Source: a bacterium
GTDB taxonomy: Bacteria > Armatimonadota > Zipacnadia > Zipacnadales > UBA11051
Assembly: GCA_030604405.1 (NCBI GenBank)
Contig: JAUVVY010000009.1
Location: 1-64,000, forward strand
Length of the DNA: 64,000 bases
Direction: 5' to 3'
In this document: positions 17,366 through 24,748 of the stretch, piece after piece
How the letters are laid out: the number at the start of each line of letters is the position of its first letter
Numbering within the stretch: position 1 is the stretch's first letter
Made by a program: the position numbers and the translations under genes
The notes under the pieces: generated by a model
Database searches by the model: none
What the model was told of the DNA's origin: nothing
What the model saw: only the letters and a program-made list of their open reading frames with translations

Positions 17366-18385
17366 CTATTGCTTTCTGGCAAAGACCTTGACAGTACCGG
17401 CAGGCGGGTCGAGAACGAACACCCGGCCATCGTCGCTGACAGCCAGGTCCAGTCCGGCGGCCTTGGCTGAGAAGTCGTCCGGAGTGGCAACTACGCACTC
17501 GAACTTCCCGTCAGGGCTATAGACTTTGACCCGTGGCAGGCCCTTTTCGCTGGTCACTATTTTCCCGTCCGGCAGGACTGCGATATCGGTGGGGTTGCAG
17601 CATCCACAGAAGCCGTCTATGTTCTGCGAATAGTGGCCCCACGATGACTGTAATTCCCCTCGGGTCGTATAGGTTTGTACCGCCTGGCACCCGGGGTTGT
17701 TGACCAGCAGGTTGTCTCCCGTTAGCAAGATATCAAGGTGTGGGCTTGGCACGATGAATTGGGCACTATCACTGCTTTCGTCCGGCTCGCCGATCTTCCC
17801 CAGTAACTCGCCGGACTTGCTATAGTGCAGCACGACGCGGTTGCCGGCGTCGGCGGCCCAGATGTCTTCGCCCGACACCGCCAGGCAGGTCAGGTAGGCT
17901 TTCTGGGCCAGCGACCGCCACCGGGCCTGCAACTGTCCATCATTGCCATAAACCTCCACATGGTCCTGAAAGCCGACATAGATAGTTCCCGTGCCATCCC
18001 CAGCCACAGCCAGACAATAAGGCGCCGCGGCTAGTTGCAGCTCTGATTTCACCCGCCCATCCGGGCTGAACACGCGGACGGCGTTGTCCCCAGCCACGAA
18101 CAGGGTCCCGTCCGGGCCCAGCGCGATCCCCGTCGCCCGCTCGAAACCCGTCTCGATCACGTCCACCTGACGGTACTTGACCAGCTTTGGGTCAACTTCG
18201 CGCAGCGAGCGCATGTCGTCAGTCTGCTTCTGTACTGCGTCCGCTGTCTCGGAGCGGATTTCTGAGCGGCTCAGTTTATTACATCCACTCCCGGCGGCCA
18301 GCATTATCGCGATGACAACCAGGCCAGCCTTTGCGGCCGAGCTGATGTCAAGACTGCGTGATGCGGGCCCCAAGTCGCACTTCAT
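17366..18385 (-). CDS. NHL-repeat propeller lipoprotein
   Basis: The 339-residue protein has an N-terminal hydrophobic segment ending in a lipobox-like AAGSGC at about residues 30-35, so it is a likely lipoprotein. NHL-type blades follow, with repeated GIALGPDGTLFVA, DIAVLPDGKIVT and VKVYSPDGK patterns. An FCGCCNP motif, near residue 252, puts three cysteines in four positions on a propeller loop and could bind metal. NHL propellers commonly bind ligands or partner proteins. It is separated from the upstream propeller gene by a single base and comes before the two Tat iron-sulfur genes. An exported electron-transfer or scaffold role with them is an inference. Confidence 0.85.
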   Translation of the reverse strand: MKCDLGPASRSLDISSAAKAGLVVIAIMLAAGSGCNKLSRSEIRSETADAVQKQTDDMRSLREVDPKLVKYRQVDVIETGFERATGIALGPDGTLFVAGDNAVRVFSPDGRVKSELQLAAAPYCLAVAGDGTGTIYVGFQDHVEVYGNDGQLQARWRSLAQKAYLTCLAVSGEDIWAADAGNRVVLHYSKSGELLGKIGEPDESSDSAQFIVPSPHLDILLTGDNLLVNNPGCQAVQTYTTRGELQSSWGHYSQNIDGFCGCCNPTDIAVLPDGKIVTSEKGLPRVKVYSPDGKFECVVATPDDFSAKAAGLDLAVSDDGRVFVLDPPAGTVKVFARKQ

Positions 18386-18386
18386 C

Positions 18387-19907
18387 TCAGTTCGCCGTCA
18401 GATCCAGACAGACCATGCTGGTCATGTCGCGGACCAAGAGCCGACCGCCGGCGATCGCCGGCGGTCCCCACGGCTCTGGTCCGTTAAGCACTTTGGCTCT
18501 GCCGAGCTCCTTGTAACCGTCCGGGCTGGCCTCTGCCATCACCAGTTCGCCGGCATCGGTTATCACGTAGATCTTGCCGTCAGCAATCACGTACGGGTTG
18601 ATTCCGAAGCGGCTGGTGCCGCTTGTCCAGACCGTCTTGCCGTTCAGGTCTATGCAGGCGAGTTCTTTGCTCGGTATAACGCCGTAGATATGATTGTTGT
18701 AAAGGATTGGAGTCTGCTGGTGCGAGCCGAAGATCTGGGGCTTGAGGCGGTACTGTATCGAGGGCGTGATCTTGCCGCTGGCGCTCTTGAGACGCAGCAT
18801 CATAGCGCCCGCACCGTAGCCGCCGCACAAAAAGATCCGTCCGTCGCCGATGGGAACCACGCTAGGCACGTTAGCGGTTTTGACCTGCCATTCGGGCGTC
18901 TCCCACAGTATCGAACCGTCCTTGGCCGACACCCCTACCACCCCGCCACTTGCCGGATAGACATACATCTTCTTGCCGGCGAAAGTCGTCGGCATAATTG
19001 ACGAATGAGTCATCTGCCAGCCATGCGGATTGGGCGTTCTCCAGATTTCCTCGCCGGTGGCAAGACCAACCGCAATCATTAGCGCGTTGCCGCCGGGGGC
19101 CAGGATGACGCTACTGCCGTCAATCAGCGGGCATTGACCGGCGTACCATGGTGGCACCTTGGTTCCGTACTGGCCGACGAGGTCAATTTTCCATCGGACG
19201 CTCCCTGTGGCCGCGTCGCAGCACATCACATGACACTTCGGCCCCAGGCTAACCACGTACTTGTCCGTCACGGCCGGCACCGTGCGAGACATCCCATGGT
19301 TGCGCTTTACCTCAACCGGGTACGATTGCGACCAGATTTCGCTGCCATCGGCCAGAGCGAGGCACAGTAACTTATCGGCCCTGTTTGCCTGGTCATAGTC
19401 GAGCAGATAGACCCGGCTATTGAGCACCGCGGCCGCTGCATAACCCTCGCCGAGCTTGATCGACCATAGCTTTCTGGGCCCACCGGCGCCCCAACTGTTG
19501 GCTAACGAGACGCGCTCGGTGCTTATGGCGTCGAGGTTGGCGCCACGGAAGCGCGGCCAGGCACCCGGTAGAGTCGGAACCGCTGCGCCAACGGACGCGG
19601 CAGTACCCGGGTTGGTCGTCGGAGTTCTGCCGGCTCGGTTTGTGTCCGTAGTGCGCGCTGCAGGAGCCGGTTGCGCCGGCGTCTCGGGCACAGCGGGCGC
19701 ACGTACGCTCTCGGGCAGACGCGGCTCGATATCGCTCACCTGCGGTTCGGCCCGCAGCCATAGTACCACAGCCGCGGTGCCAATTGCTGCGACCAGCACC
19801 GGTATCCCTATCACCATCAGCAAACGCGTAGCGTTCCTGCGGTTGCTCCTACCGGGGCCTACGGAGACGGGCGTACGACGATTTGACGACTCTGAAGGGT
19901 TCTCCAT
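18387..19907 (-). CDS. Membrane-anchored PQQ-like beta-propeller
   Basis: The ATG at 19907, preceded by a GAGG site, is preferred over an in-frame TTG at 19922. The 506-residue protein has a basic N-terminus, one membrane helix (about residues 28-50, LLMVIGIPVLVAAIGTAAVVLW), and a Pro/Ala/Thr-rich linker to about residue 115. A PQQ-like propeller starts with WPRFRGANLD. Blades have the pattern LLCLALADGSEIW and GKTVWTSG. The single helix would hold the propeller outside the cytoplasm. It is the first gene of the long minus-strand set, with a good promoter about 90 bp upstream. The C-terminal region is similar in layout to the exported propeller at the other end of the set. Confidence 0.87.
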   Translation of the reverse strand: MENPSESSNRRTPVSVGPGRSNRRNATRLLMVIGIPVLVAAIGTAAVVLWLRAEPQVSDIEPRLPESVRAPAVPETPAQPAPAARTTDTNRAGRTPTTNPGTAASVGAAVPTLPGAWPRFRGANLDAISTERVSLANSWGAGGPRKLWSIKLGEGYAAAAVLNSRVYLLDYDQANRADKLLCLALADGSEIWSQSYPVEVKRNHGMSRTVPAVTDKYVVSLGPKCHVMCCDAATGSVRWKIDLVGQYGTKVPPWYAGQCPLIDGSSVILAPGGNALMIAVGLATGEEIWRTPNPHGWQMTHSSIMPTTFAGKKMYVYPASGGVVGVSAKDGSILWETPEWQVKTANVPSVVPIGDGRIFLCGGYGAGAMMLRLKSASGKITPSIQYRLKPQIFGSHQQTPILYNNHIYGVIPSKELACIDLNGKTVWTSGTSRFGINPYVIADGKIYVITDAGELVMAEASPDGYKELGRAKVLNGPEPWGPPAIAGGRLLVRDMTSMVCLDLTAN

Positions 19908-19993
19908 ATATATACCTCGCAATGCCGGGCAGCTTGTTGGAGACCGACTAATATGATAGCTGCGCCTGAATTCGAACGAACGTAGCTCGCACT

Positions 19994-20022
19994 ATGCTAT
20001 GAAATGTATGCGACACTGTCAA
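19994..20022 (-). promoter_or_regulatory. Sigma-70-type promoter of the minus-strand propeller/electron-transfer operon
   Basis: Read on the minus strand, a perfect -35 TTGACA (20022-20017) is followed after exactly 17 bases by TAGCAT (19999-19994), a four-of-six -10. Transcription would start near 19987, leaving a leader of about 80 nt before the ATG at 19907. It is the only clear promoter seen for the long gene set that follows. Confidence 0.6.
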
Positions 20023-20392
20023 GCCCCTGGCGCCCTGGGCGCCTCATCTTGCATGGTCTTGGCGTCCGTGCCGGAAGAAATTCCGCGAGAGAGCGGCGGG
20101 CCCTCTGCCGCTTGTCCAGACCATGGCGTTTCTGATGGTAATGACGCTTCGTTTACTCACTCGGTTCAGACCTCCCCCCGGCGTTTCAGCAGTGCGTATA
20201 GGCCTGTACGCTAACTCACTGTCCAGTACGGGTAAGTGTACGGGCCTGGCCGCCTGTGAACTTTGCCGGGTAGGGCTGCGTCGAAAAGTCGAAAGAGCCT
20301 CCAGATCGGGGTGTGATGTGACAGGCGAGACGCCGGACCCACTCCTTCGGATTGGGTACCCCACCGACAATTCGTCACCAAGAAAGCCTCCT

Positions 20393-20422
20393 TTGACCGG
20401 TCGTACTCACATATATTAGAAT
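20393..20422 (+). promoter_or_regulatory. Sigma-70-type promoter of the plus-strand terpenoid operon
   Basis: TTGACC (20393-20398) and TAGAAT (20417-20422) are each five of six to consensus and are separated by 18 bases. Transcription would start near 20429 and give a leader of about 130 nt before the ATG at 20562. A second, weaker pair, TTGCCT-N17-TATCCA, lies at 20431-20459. Confidence 0.5.
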
Positions 20423-20561
20423 TAGGCTCTTTGCCTGACACTGGCTCCGGACGTATCCAGGTCGATAACGAAAACGCATCTACATAGCCTGGATGAGACG
20501 GCCCTGGTGACGGCGGCACCCAGATATAGCGGAGAAAGACCCGGAAACGAGCGCGTCCAGC

Positions 20562-21422
20562 ATGGCTACTACGATTATTATAGCCCGCAGCAGCTCCGAC
20601 AAACCAGAGCGCGCAAGCCTCGAGCAAGAGCTGGCTGAGCTGTGCGTGGCCCGCGGCCTTGACGTGCTGCTCGTGCCTGACCTGTACCACATTGCCGAGA
20701 ACAGTGAAATCTGGGAGGAGTTGGCGCGCCTGCGGGACCGGGCCCTGGTCTTCAGTTGGATGTATCCGCGTCCCGCCGAATGCGTGCTGCGACGTCATAG
20801 AATCGGAGACAATGGCCTCCAGACCTTCGACCTGGCCTCGTACGAGGCCGCTCAGGAAGCCCTGGAGGCTCCACACTTGTCGCTGGCGGCGTCTGACGGG
20901 TCGCAGACGCCAGGCGGTGCCCTCAAGGAATTGCAGGAGCCTATCTCGCCGCGATGGTATCCCGTCGTGGACCGATCTCGCTGCACGGACTGCCAGCACT
21001 GCCTGCAATTCTGCATCTTTGGTGTCTATGAACTCGACGACGCGGGCCGGGTGGTGGCGACGAACCCGGACAACTGCAAGCCCGGCTGCCCTGCGTGCGC
21101 CCGCGTCTGCCCCAACTCGGCGATCATGTTTCCCCTTTTCACAGATGATGACGCGATCTGTGGGGCCCCCGGAAAGCTTGTTACGCTCGATGCCCCGGCC
21201 CGCAGGATGTATTATGTCCGCACCGGGAAGCGCTGCCCGGAGTGCGGCCAGGAGGGGGAGGCGACGCCTGCTGGCAGCCAAGGTGGGAAGGTATGCCCGG
21301 AATGCGGACGGCAGCTTCCCGGCCGTCTGGAAGCACCTGATGAACCCCGCGAATCGAACGCGCTGGACGAGATTGACGCTCTTATTGACGAACTTGACGA
21401 CATAGCCGGCGGGGGTCAGTAG
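20562..21422 (+). CDS. Ferredoxin-domain protein with C-terminal zinc ribbon
   Basis: The 286-residue protein has an N-terminal domain (about 1-110) with a Rossmann-like pattern and no named family. Two [4Fe-4S] motifs follow: C141xxC144xxC147xxxC151, and C172 with C176xxC179xxxCP at 183. A rubredoxin/zinc-ribbon pair CPECGQ...CPECGR lies near residues 225-250. It is cytoplasmic and probably supplies electrons to the radical SAM enzyme encoded next, whose ATG begins on the base after this gene's TAG stop. Radical SAM enzymes need a low-potential reductant, so this pairing makes sense, but it is inferred. It heads the operon; its own ribosome site is weak. Confidence 0.85.
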   Translation: MATTIIIARSSSDKPERASLEQELAELCVARGLDVLLVPDLYHIAENSEIWEELARLRDRALVFSWMYPRPAECVLRRHRIGDNGLQTFDLASYEAAQEALEAPHLSLAASDGSQTPGGALKELQEPISPRWYPVVDRSRCTDCQHCLQFCIFGVYELDDAGRVVATNPDNCKPGCPACARVCPNSAIMFPLFTDDDAICGAPGKLVTLDAPARRMYYVRTGKRCPECGQEGEATPAGSQGGKVCPECGRQLPGRLEAPDEPRESNALDEIDALIDELDDIAGGGQ

Positions 21423-22937
21423 ATGTCCAAGCTTGACGGTGCGCCGGTTGTGCTCACTGCTGACCGTACCCTCATGGCGGACTACCACGTACTACTCGAT
21501 GGCATGATAGCCTCCAGCCAGACGACCAGCACGCCCTGGCCTGTGATGGACAGACTCCTGCTCCCAAGGGCACCGCACCCGGGGGGACGAGCCACAGTAG
21601 CGCCGCTGGGACTGCGTCGAATCGAGGCCACCCTACTTGCCAATGGCTTTGATCGTGAAGACGTGGTTGTGGCGGATGACGCTCACCTGGACGAGGCCAT
21701 CGGCCCGGCTACCAGGCTGGTGGCGATCAGCTCCGGCGAACCGGCGGGGCTGGGCATGAGCAGTACGACCATGGCCGGGATAGCCGGCGGACAGATTTAC
21801 CCTCAGGTGATGTTTAGCCGCTTGCTTCAGCGAGCGCGAGAACTGATGGCCGCCTGTGCGCCTGAGGCCAGGTTATTGCTCGGCGGGCCTGGTGCCTGGC
21901 AACTGGCGGATGATGCCTCGATGCGCCGCGAACTGGGCATTGACCATGTAGTCGTTGGCTACGCGGAGGGTAACGCAGCGGAAATTTTCGCATCATTGCT
22001 GGATAGGGGAGACTTGCCGGAAGTTATCGAGGGTCGAGGCGTGCCGGCGGCGGCCGTCCCGGCCATGTGTGGGGCCAGCACGATGGGTGTGGTTGAAATC
22101 AGCCGAGGATGTGGGCTCGGCTGTAAATTCTGCACTATCGCCACGACACCGATGGCCGATCTACCGGTCGAGACGATTCTGGCAGATGTAGAAACCAATC
22201 TGGCCGCGGGTATGACAAGCATAGCGGTCCTTAGCGAGGATTTCTTCCGCCATGGTGGACAGGGGGTACGCTGCGACCCGGATGCGGTGCTGGGGCTGCT
22301 GAAGAGGCTCAGGCAGGTGCAAGGGCTTCGTCTGATTCAGATTGATCACGCTAACATCTGTAGTATCGCTCAGTACACCGACGCCGAGCTTGCACTGGTG
22401 CGCAGGCTCCTGGTCGGAGACAAACCTGATAATTGCGCGTGGGTAAACACAGGCGTCGAGACGGCATCCGGAGCGCTTTTGCAGGCCAATGGCGGCGGGC
22501 TCAAGATGGGAGCCGTAGCGCCCGACGAGTGGGGGGATGTGTGCGCGGAACAGCTCCGGAGGCTGTCCAGAGCCGGCTTCATACCGATGGCAAGTCTGGT
22601 GGTAGGCTTGCCCGGTGAGACGGAAGAGGACGTTACGCGCACCCTGGAGTGGGTTCGCTCACTGAGTGGGGAGCGCCTGACTGTGTTTCCTGTGTTCTAT
22701 GCGCCTCTCGACGGAGGCAGCCGGCCGGTCGCAAAGAATCTCAGCCGGCTGCAGTGGCAACTCGTCAGTGAGTGTTACCGGTTCAACTTCAGGTGGGTTC
22801 CCAAGATGTATTGGGGTAGCCAGACCGGCGCGGGCGTGGGGCTGGGCAAGCGCCTGCTATTCCAGGTGCTGAGCAAGGCACAGGCGGCCTCGTGGCGGAT
22901 GCACCTGGCTCGGCACATGCGGAGGGCCGCCGGATGA
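21423..22937 (+). CDS. Radical SAM enzyme, cobalamin-binding-domain type
   Basis: The 504-residue protein has the radical SAM cluster motif C230xxxC234xxC237 (SRGCGLGCKFC), then a TIM-barrel region with a GGDEE-like ETASGA segment and VVGLPGETEED near 395. The N-terminal 220 residues follow the outline of a B12-binding Rossmann domain (LLLGGPGAW, then VVVGYAEGNAAEIF and a short EGRG linker), though the cobalamin DxHxxG motif is not seen. This layout is that of class B radical SAM enzymes such as the hopanoid methylase HpnP. The next gene is a squalene-hopene-cyclase-like enzyme, overlapping by 4 bp, so modification of a cyclic or linear isoprenoid is likely. The exact reaction is unknown. Confidence 0.87.
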   Translation: MSKLDGAPVVLTADRTLMADYHVLLDGMIASSQTTSTPWPVMDRLLLPRAPHPGGRATVAPLGLRRIEATLLANGFDREDVVVADDAHLDEAIGPATRLVAISSGEPAGLGMSSTTMAGIAGGQIYPQVMFSRLLQRARELMAACAPEARLLLGGPGAWQLADDASMRRELGIDHVVVGYAEGNAAEIFASLLDRGDLPEVIEGRGVPAAAVPAMCGASTMGVVEISRGCGLGCKFCTIATTPMADLPVETILADVETNLAAGMTSIAVLSEDFFRHGGQGVRCDPDAVLGLLKRLRQVQGLRLIQIDHANICSIAQYTDAELALVRRLLVGDKPDNCAWVNTGVETASGALLQANGGGLKMGAVAPDEWGDVCAEQLRRLSRAGFIPMASLVVGLPGETEEDVTRTLEWVRSLSGERLTVFPVFYAPLDGGSRPVAKNLSRLQWQLVSECYRFNFRWVPKMYWGSQTGAGVGLGKRLLFQVLSKAQAASWRMHLARHMRRAAG

Positions 22938-24748
22938 TCCAGCGCGAACGGCTCGAGGCCGCTCTGCAAGCCGCGCGCGCCCGGCTGCTACAGTCACGCC
23001 TGCCGCAGGGATACTGGGAGGGGCGGTTGTCTTCGTCTGCGCTTGCTACTGCGACAGCGGTAAGCGCGCTTGCTTTGGCGGCCCAAAGCCAGGACCAGCC
23101 TCTCGTAACGCGCGGAGTCATGTGGCTGGCAAACACCCGGAACGAAGACGGCGGGTGGGGCGATACCACTGACAGCCCGAGCAATCTGGCTACGTCTCTG
23201 CTGGGATTGTCCGCTCTGATTATTGCCGGAGGTGCAACGCAGCCCACCGGCTCAACGGCGGTTGCGGGCACCCCGGAATTGCAGCAGGCAATCGCACACG
23301 CTGAGAGATATGTCTCGACTGAGGCCGGTGCTGGTCCTCAAGAGCGAGTGGCTGCGATCACGACCGCCTATGGGGATGACCGAACCTTTGCGGTGCCGAT
23401 TCTGGCCAACTGTGCGCTGGCGGGGTTGGCTTCATGGGAGCACATTCCTGGCCTGCCGTTTCATCTGGCCGCGCTGCCGCAGGGAATGTACCGGGCGGTC
23501 GGGCTGCAGGTGGTCAGCTATGCATTGCCGGCCTTGATCGCAGTGGGGCTCCTGCTGGACCATTACAACTCGCCGAGCAGTCTGGTGACACGGCTGGTGA
23601 AGCGGTCTGTGAAGAGTAAAGTGCGGCGAAAGCTCGCCTCTCTGCAACCTCAGCATGGGGGATTCTTGGAAGCAACGCCGCTGACCTCGTTCGTGGCGAT
23701 GAGCCTGATTCCGCTGTACGGGGCAGACGAGCCAGTGGCCCGAAAGTGCCTCGATTTTCTTCGCACTTCGGTCCGCGCTGACGGCAGTTGGCCTATTGAC
23801 ACCAACTTATCCGTATGGGTCACAACGAGTGCGCTGAGTGCCCTGGACGCTTGCGGCGGTTCTGACCTAAACGACGAGCAACGGACGCTCAAATGGATTC
23901 AAGCGCAGCAACACCAGCAAGTGCATCCATTCACCGGCGCTCGGCCCGGAGGATGGAGCTGGACCCACCTTCCCGGTGGCGTCCCGGACGCCGATGATAC
24001 CTCAGGGGCGATACTGGCACTGGCCGGACGAGTGGAGGACGATACGATCACCGCTGGCGTCCGCTGGCTGCTCAGATTGCAGAACTCGGATGGCGGCTGG
24101 CCTCCGTTCTGTCGGGGTTGGGGGCGGCTCCCGTTTGACCGGAGTTGTCCCGACATCACAGCCCACGCGCTACGGGCGCTGCATGCTGGTGACCGTGACG
24201 GGCCGCAGGTGCAAGGTGCCGTGGCACGGGGGCTGCGATACCTGGCGCGACAGCAACGGTCCGACGGCTCGTGGCTGCCGCTGTGGTTCGGGAGTCAAGC
24301 CACCGGAGACCGTACCAATCCGGTGTTGGGCACCGCTCGGGTGCTCGTGGCGCTTGCCGTGCTTGACCCGGCAGGCACGGCTGCCCGGCAGGGCCTTGAG
24401 TACCTGGCGCGGGTGGAGAACGCTGACGGTGGCTGGGGCGGGGCAAAGGGCGTTTCGTCCTCGGTGGAGGAAACGGCACTTGTCGTGTCAGCCCTATCAA
24501 ACTGGCCGCAGGAGATGCAGGGGTCGCTGACGAAAGGTATTTCTTACCTGGTAGGTCGCGTCGAGGACGGTACGTGGACCGAAGCCGCCCCGATCGGGCT
24601 GTATTTTGCCAGGCTTTGGTATTCCGAAGAGCTGTACCCCGTGATCTGGACCGTGGAGGCACTTGGCCGCGCCGTACGAGCGTTATATAATTGCGAGCAA
24701 GAAGGGCGTCGCGTACGCCCCGCCGCAAGAACGATGGAGGAAATATGA
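22934..24748 (+). CDS. Class II terpene cyclase, squalene-hopene cyclase-like
   Basis: The start at 22934 makes an ATGA overlap with the radical SAM gene and gives 604 residues, close to the about 630 of squalene-hopene cyclase. The catalytic DxDD acid motif is present as D352-A-D354-D355-T, in the place where it stands in the bacterial cyclase. QW-type repeats of the alpha/alpha toroids occur throughout, for example NEDGGWGD near 75, NSDGGWPPF near 388, RSDGSWLPLWFG near 445 and NADGGWGG near 500. The enzyme should protonate and cyclise a polyprenyl substrate at the membrane. Sequence at the DxDD is DADDT rather than the usual DxDDTA, and the substrate may not be squalene, since no squalene synthase is in the cluster. 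Confidence 0.88.
   Translation: MIQRERLEAALQAARARLLQSRLPQGYWEGRLSSSALATATAVSALALAAQSQDQPLVTRGVMWLANTRNEDGGWGDTTDSPSNLATSLLGLSALIIAGGATQPTGSTAVAGTPELQQAIAHAERYVSTEAGAGPQERVAAITTAYGDDRTFAVPILANCALAGLASWEHIPGLPFHLAALPQGMYRAVGLQVVSYALPALIAVGLLLDHYNSPSSLVTRLVKRSVKSKVRRKLASLQPQHGGFLEATPLTSFVAMSLIPLYGADEPVARKCLDFLRTSVRADGSWPIDTNLSVWVTTSALSALDACGGSDLNDEQRTLKWIQAQQHQQVHPFTGARPGGWSWTHLPGGVPDADDTSGAILALAGRVEDDTITAGVRWLLRLQNSDGGWPPFCRGWGRLPFDRSCPDITAHALRALHAGDRDGPQVQGAVARGLRYLARQQRSDGSWLPLWFGSQATGDRTNPVLGTARVLVALAVLDPAGTAARQGLEYLARVENADGGWGGAKGVSSSVEETALVVSALSNWPQEMQGSLTKGISYLVGRVEDGTWTEAAPIGLYFARLWYSEELYPVIWTVEALGRAVRALYNCEQEGRRVRPAARTMEEI
24663..24691 (+). promoter_or_regulatory. Possible internal promoter in the terpenoid operon
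   Basis: TTGGCC at 24663-24668 and a perfect TATAAT at 24686-24691 are spaced by 17 bases, inside the end of the cyclase gene. Transcription would begin near 24698, some 47 bases before the propeller gene. The same TTGGCC-N17-TATAAT arrangement occurs at 37223-37251. As it lies in coding sequence, chance cannot be excluded. Confidence 0.35.

Larger units (their letters stand above)
19908..20561. other. Divergent intergenic region between the two main operons
   Basis: These 654 bp separate the minus-strand propeller/electron-transfer set from the plus-strand terpenoid set. Apart from the two divergent promoters, about 370 bp between them (20023-20392) hold no frame that looks coding: the short frames lack ribosome sites and family features. 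GC-rich inverted segments are present, such as GGCGCC-CT-GGGCGCC near 20030 and a GCGGC/GCCGC pair near 20095-20115. They could be regulatory sites or remains of a lost gene. No tRNA fold was seen. Confidence 0.6.

Noticed and set aside
20211-21488. A 425-codon minus-strand frame across the ferredoxin gene and the divergent region
   Set aside because: It runs opposite a gene with clear iron-sulfur motifs and across both promoters; no domain is recognised.
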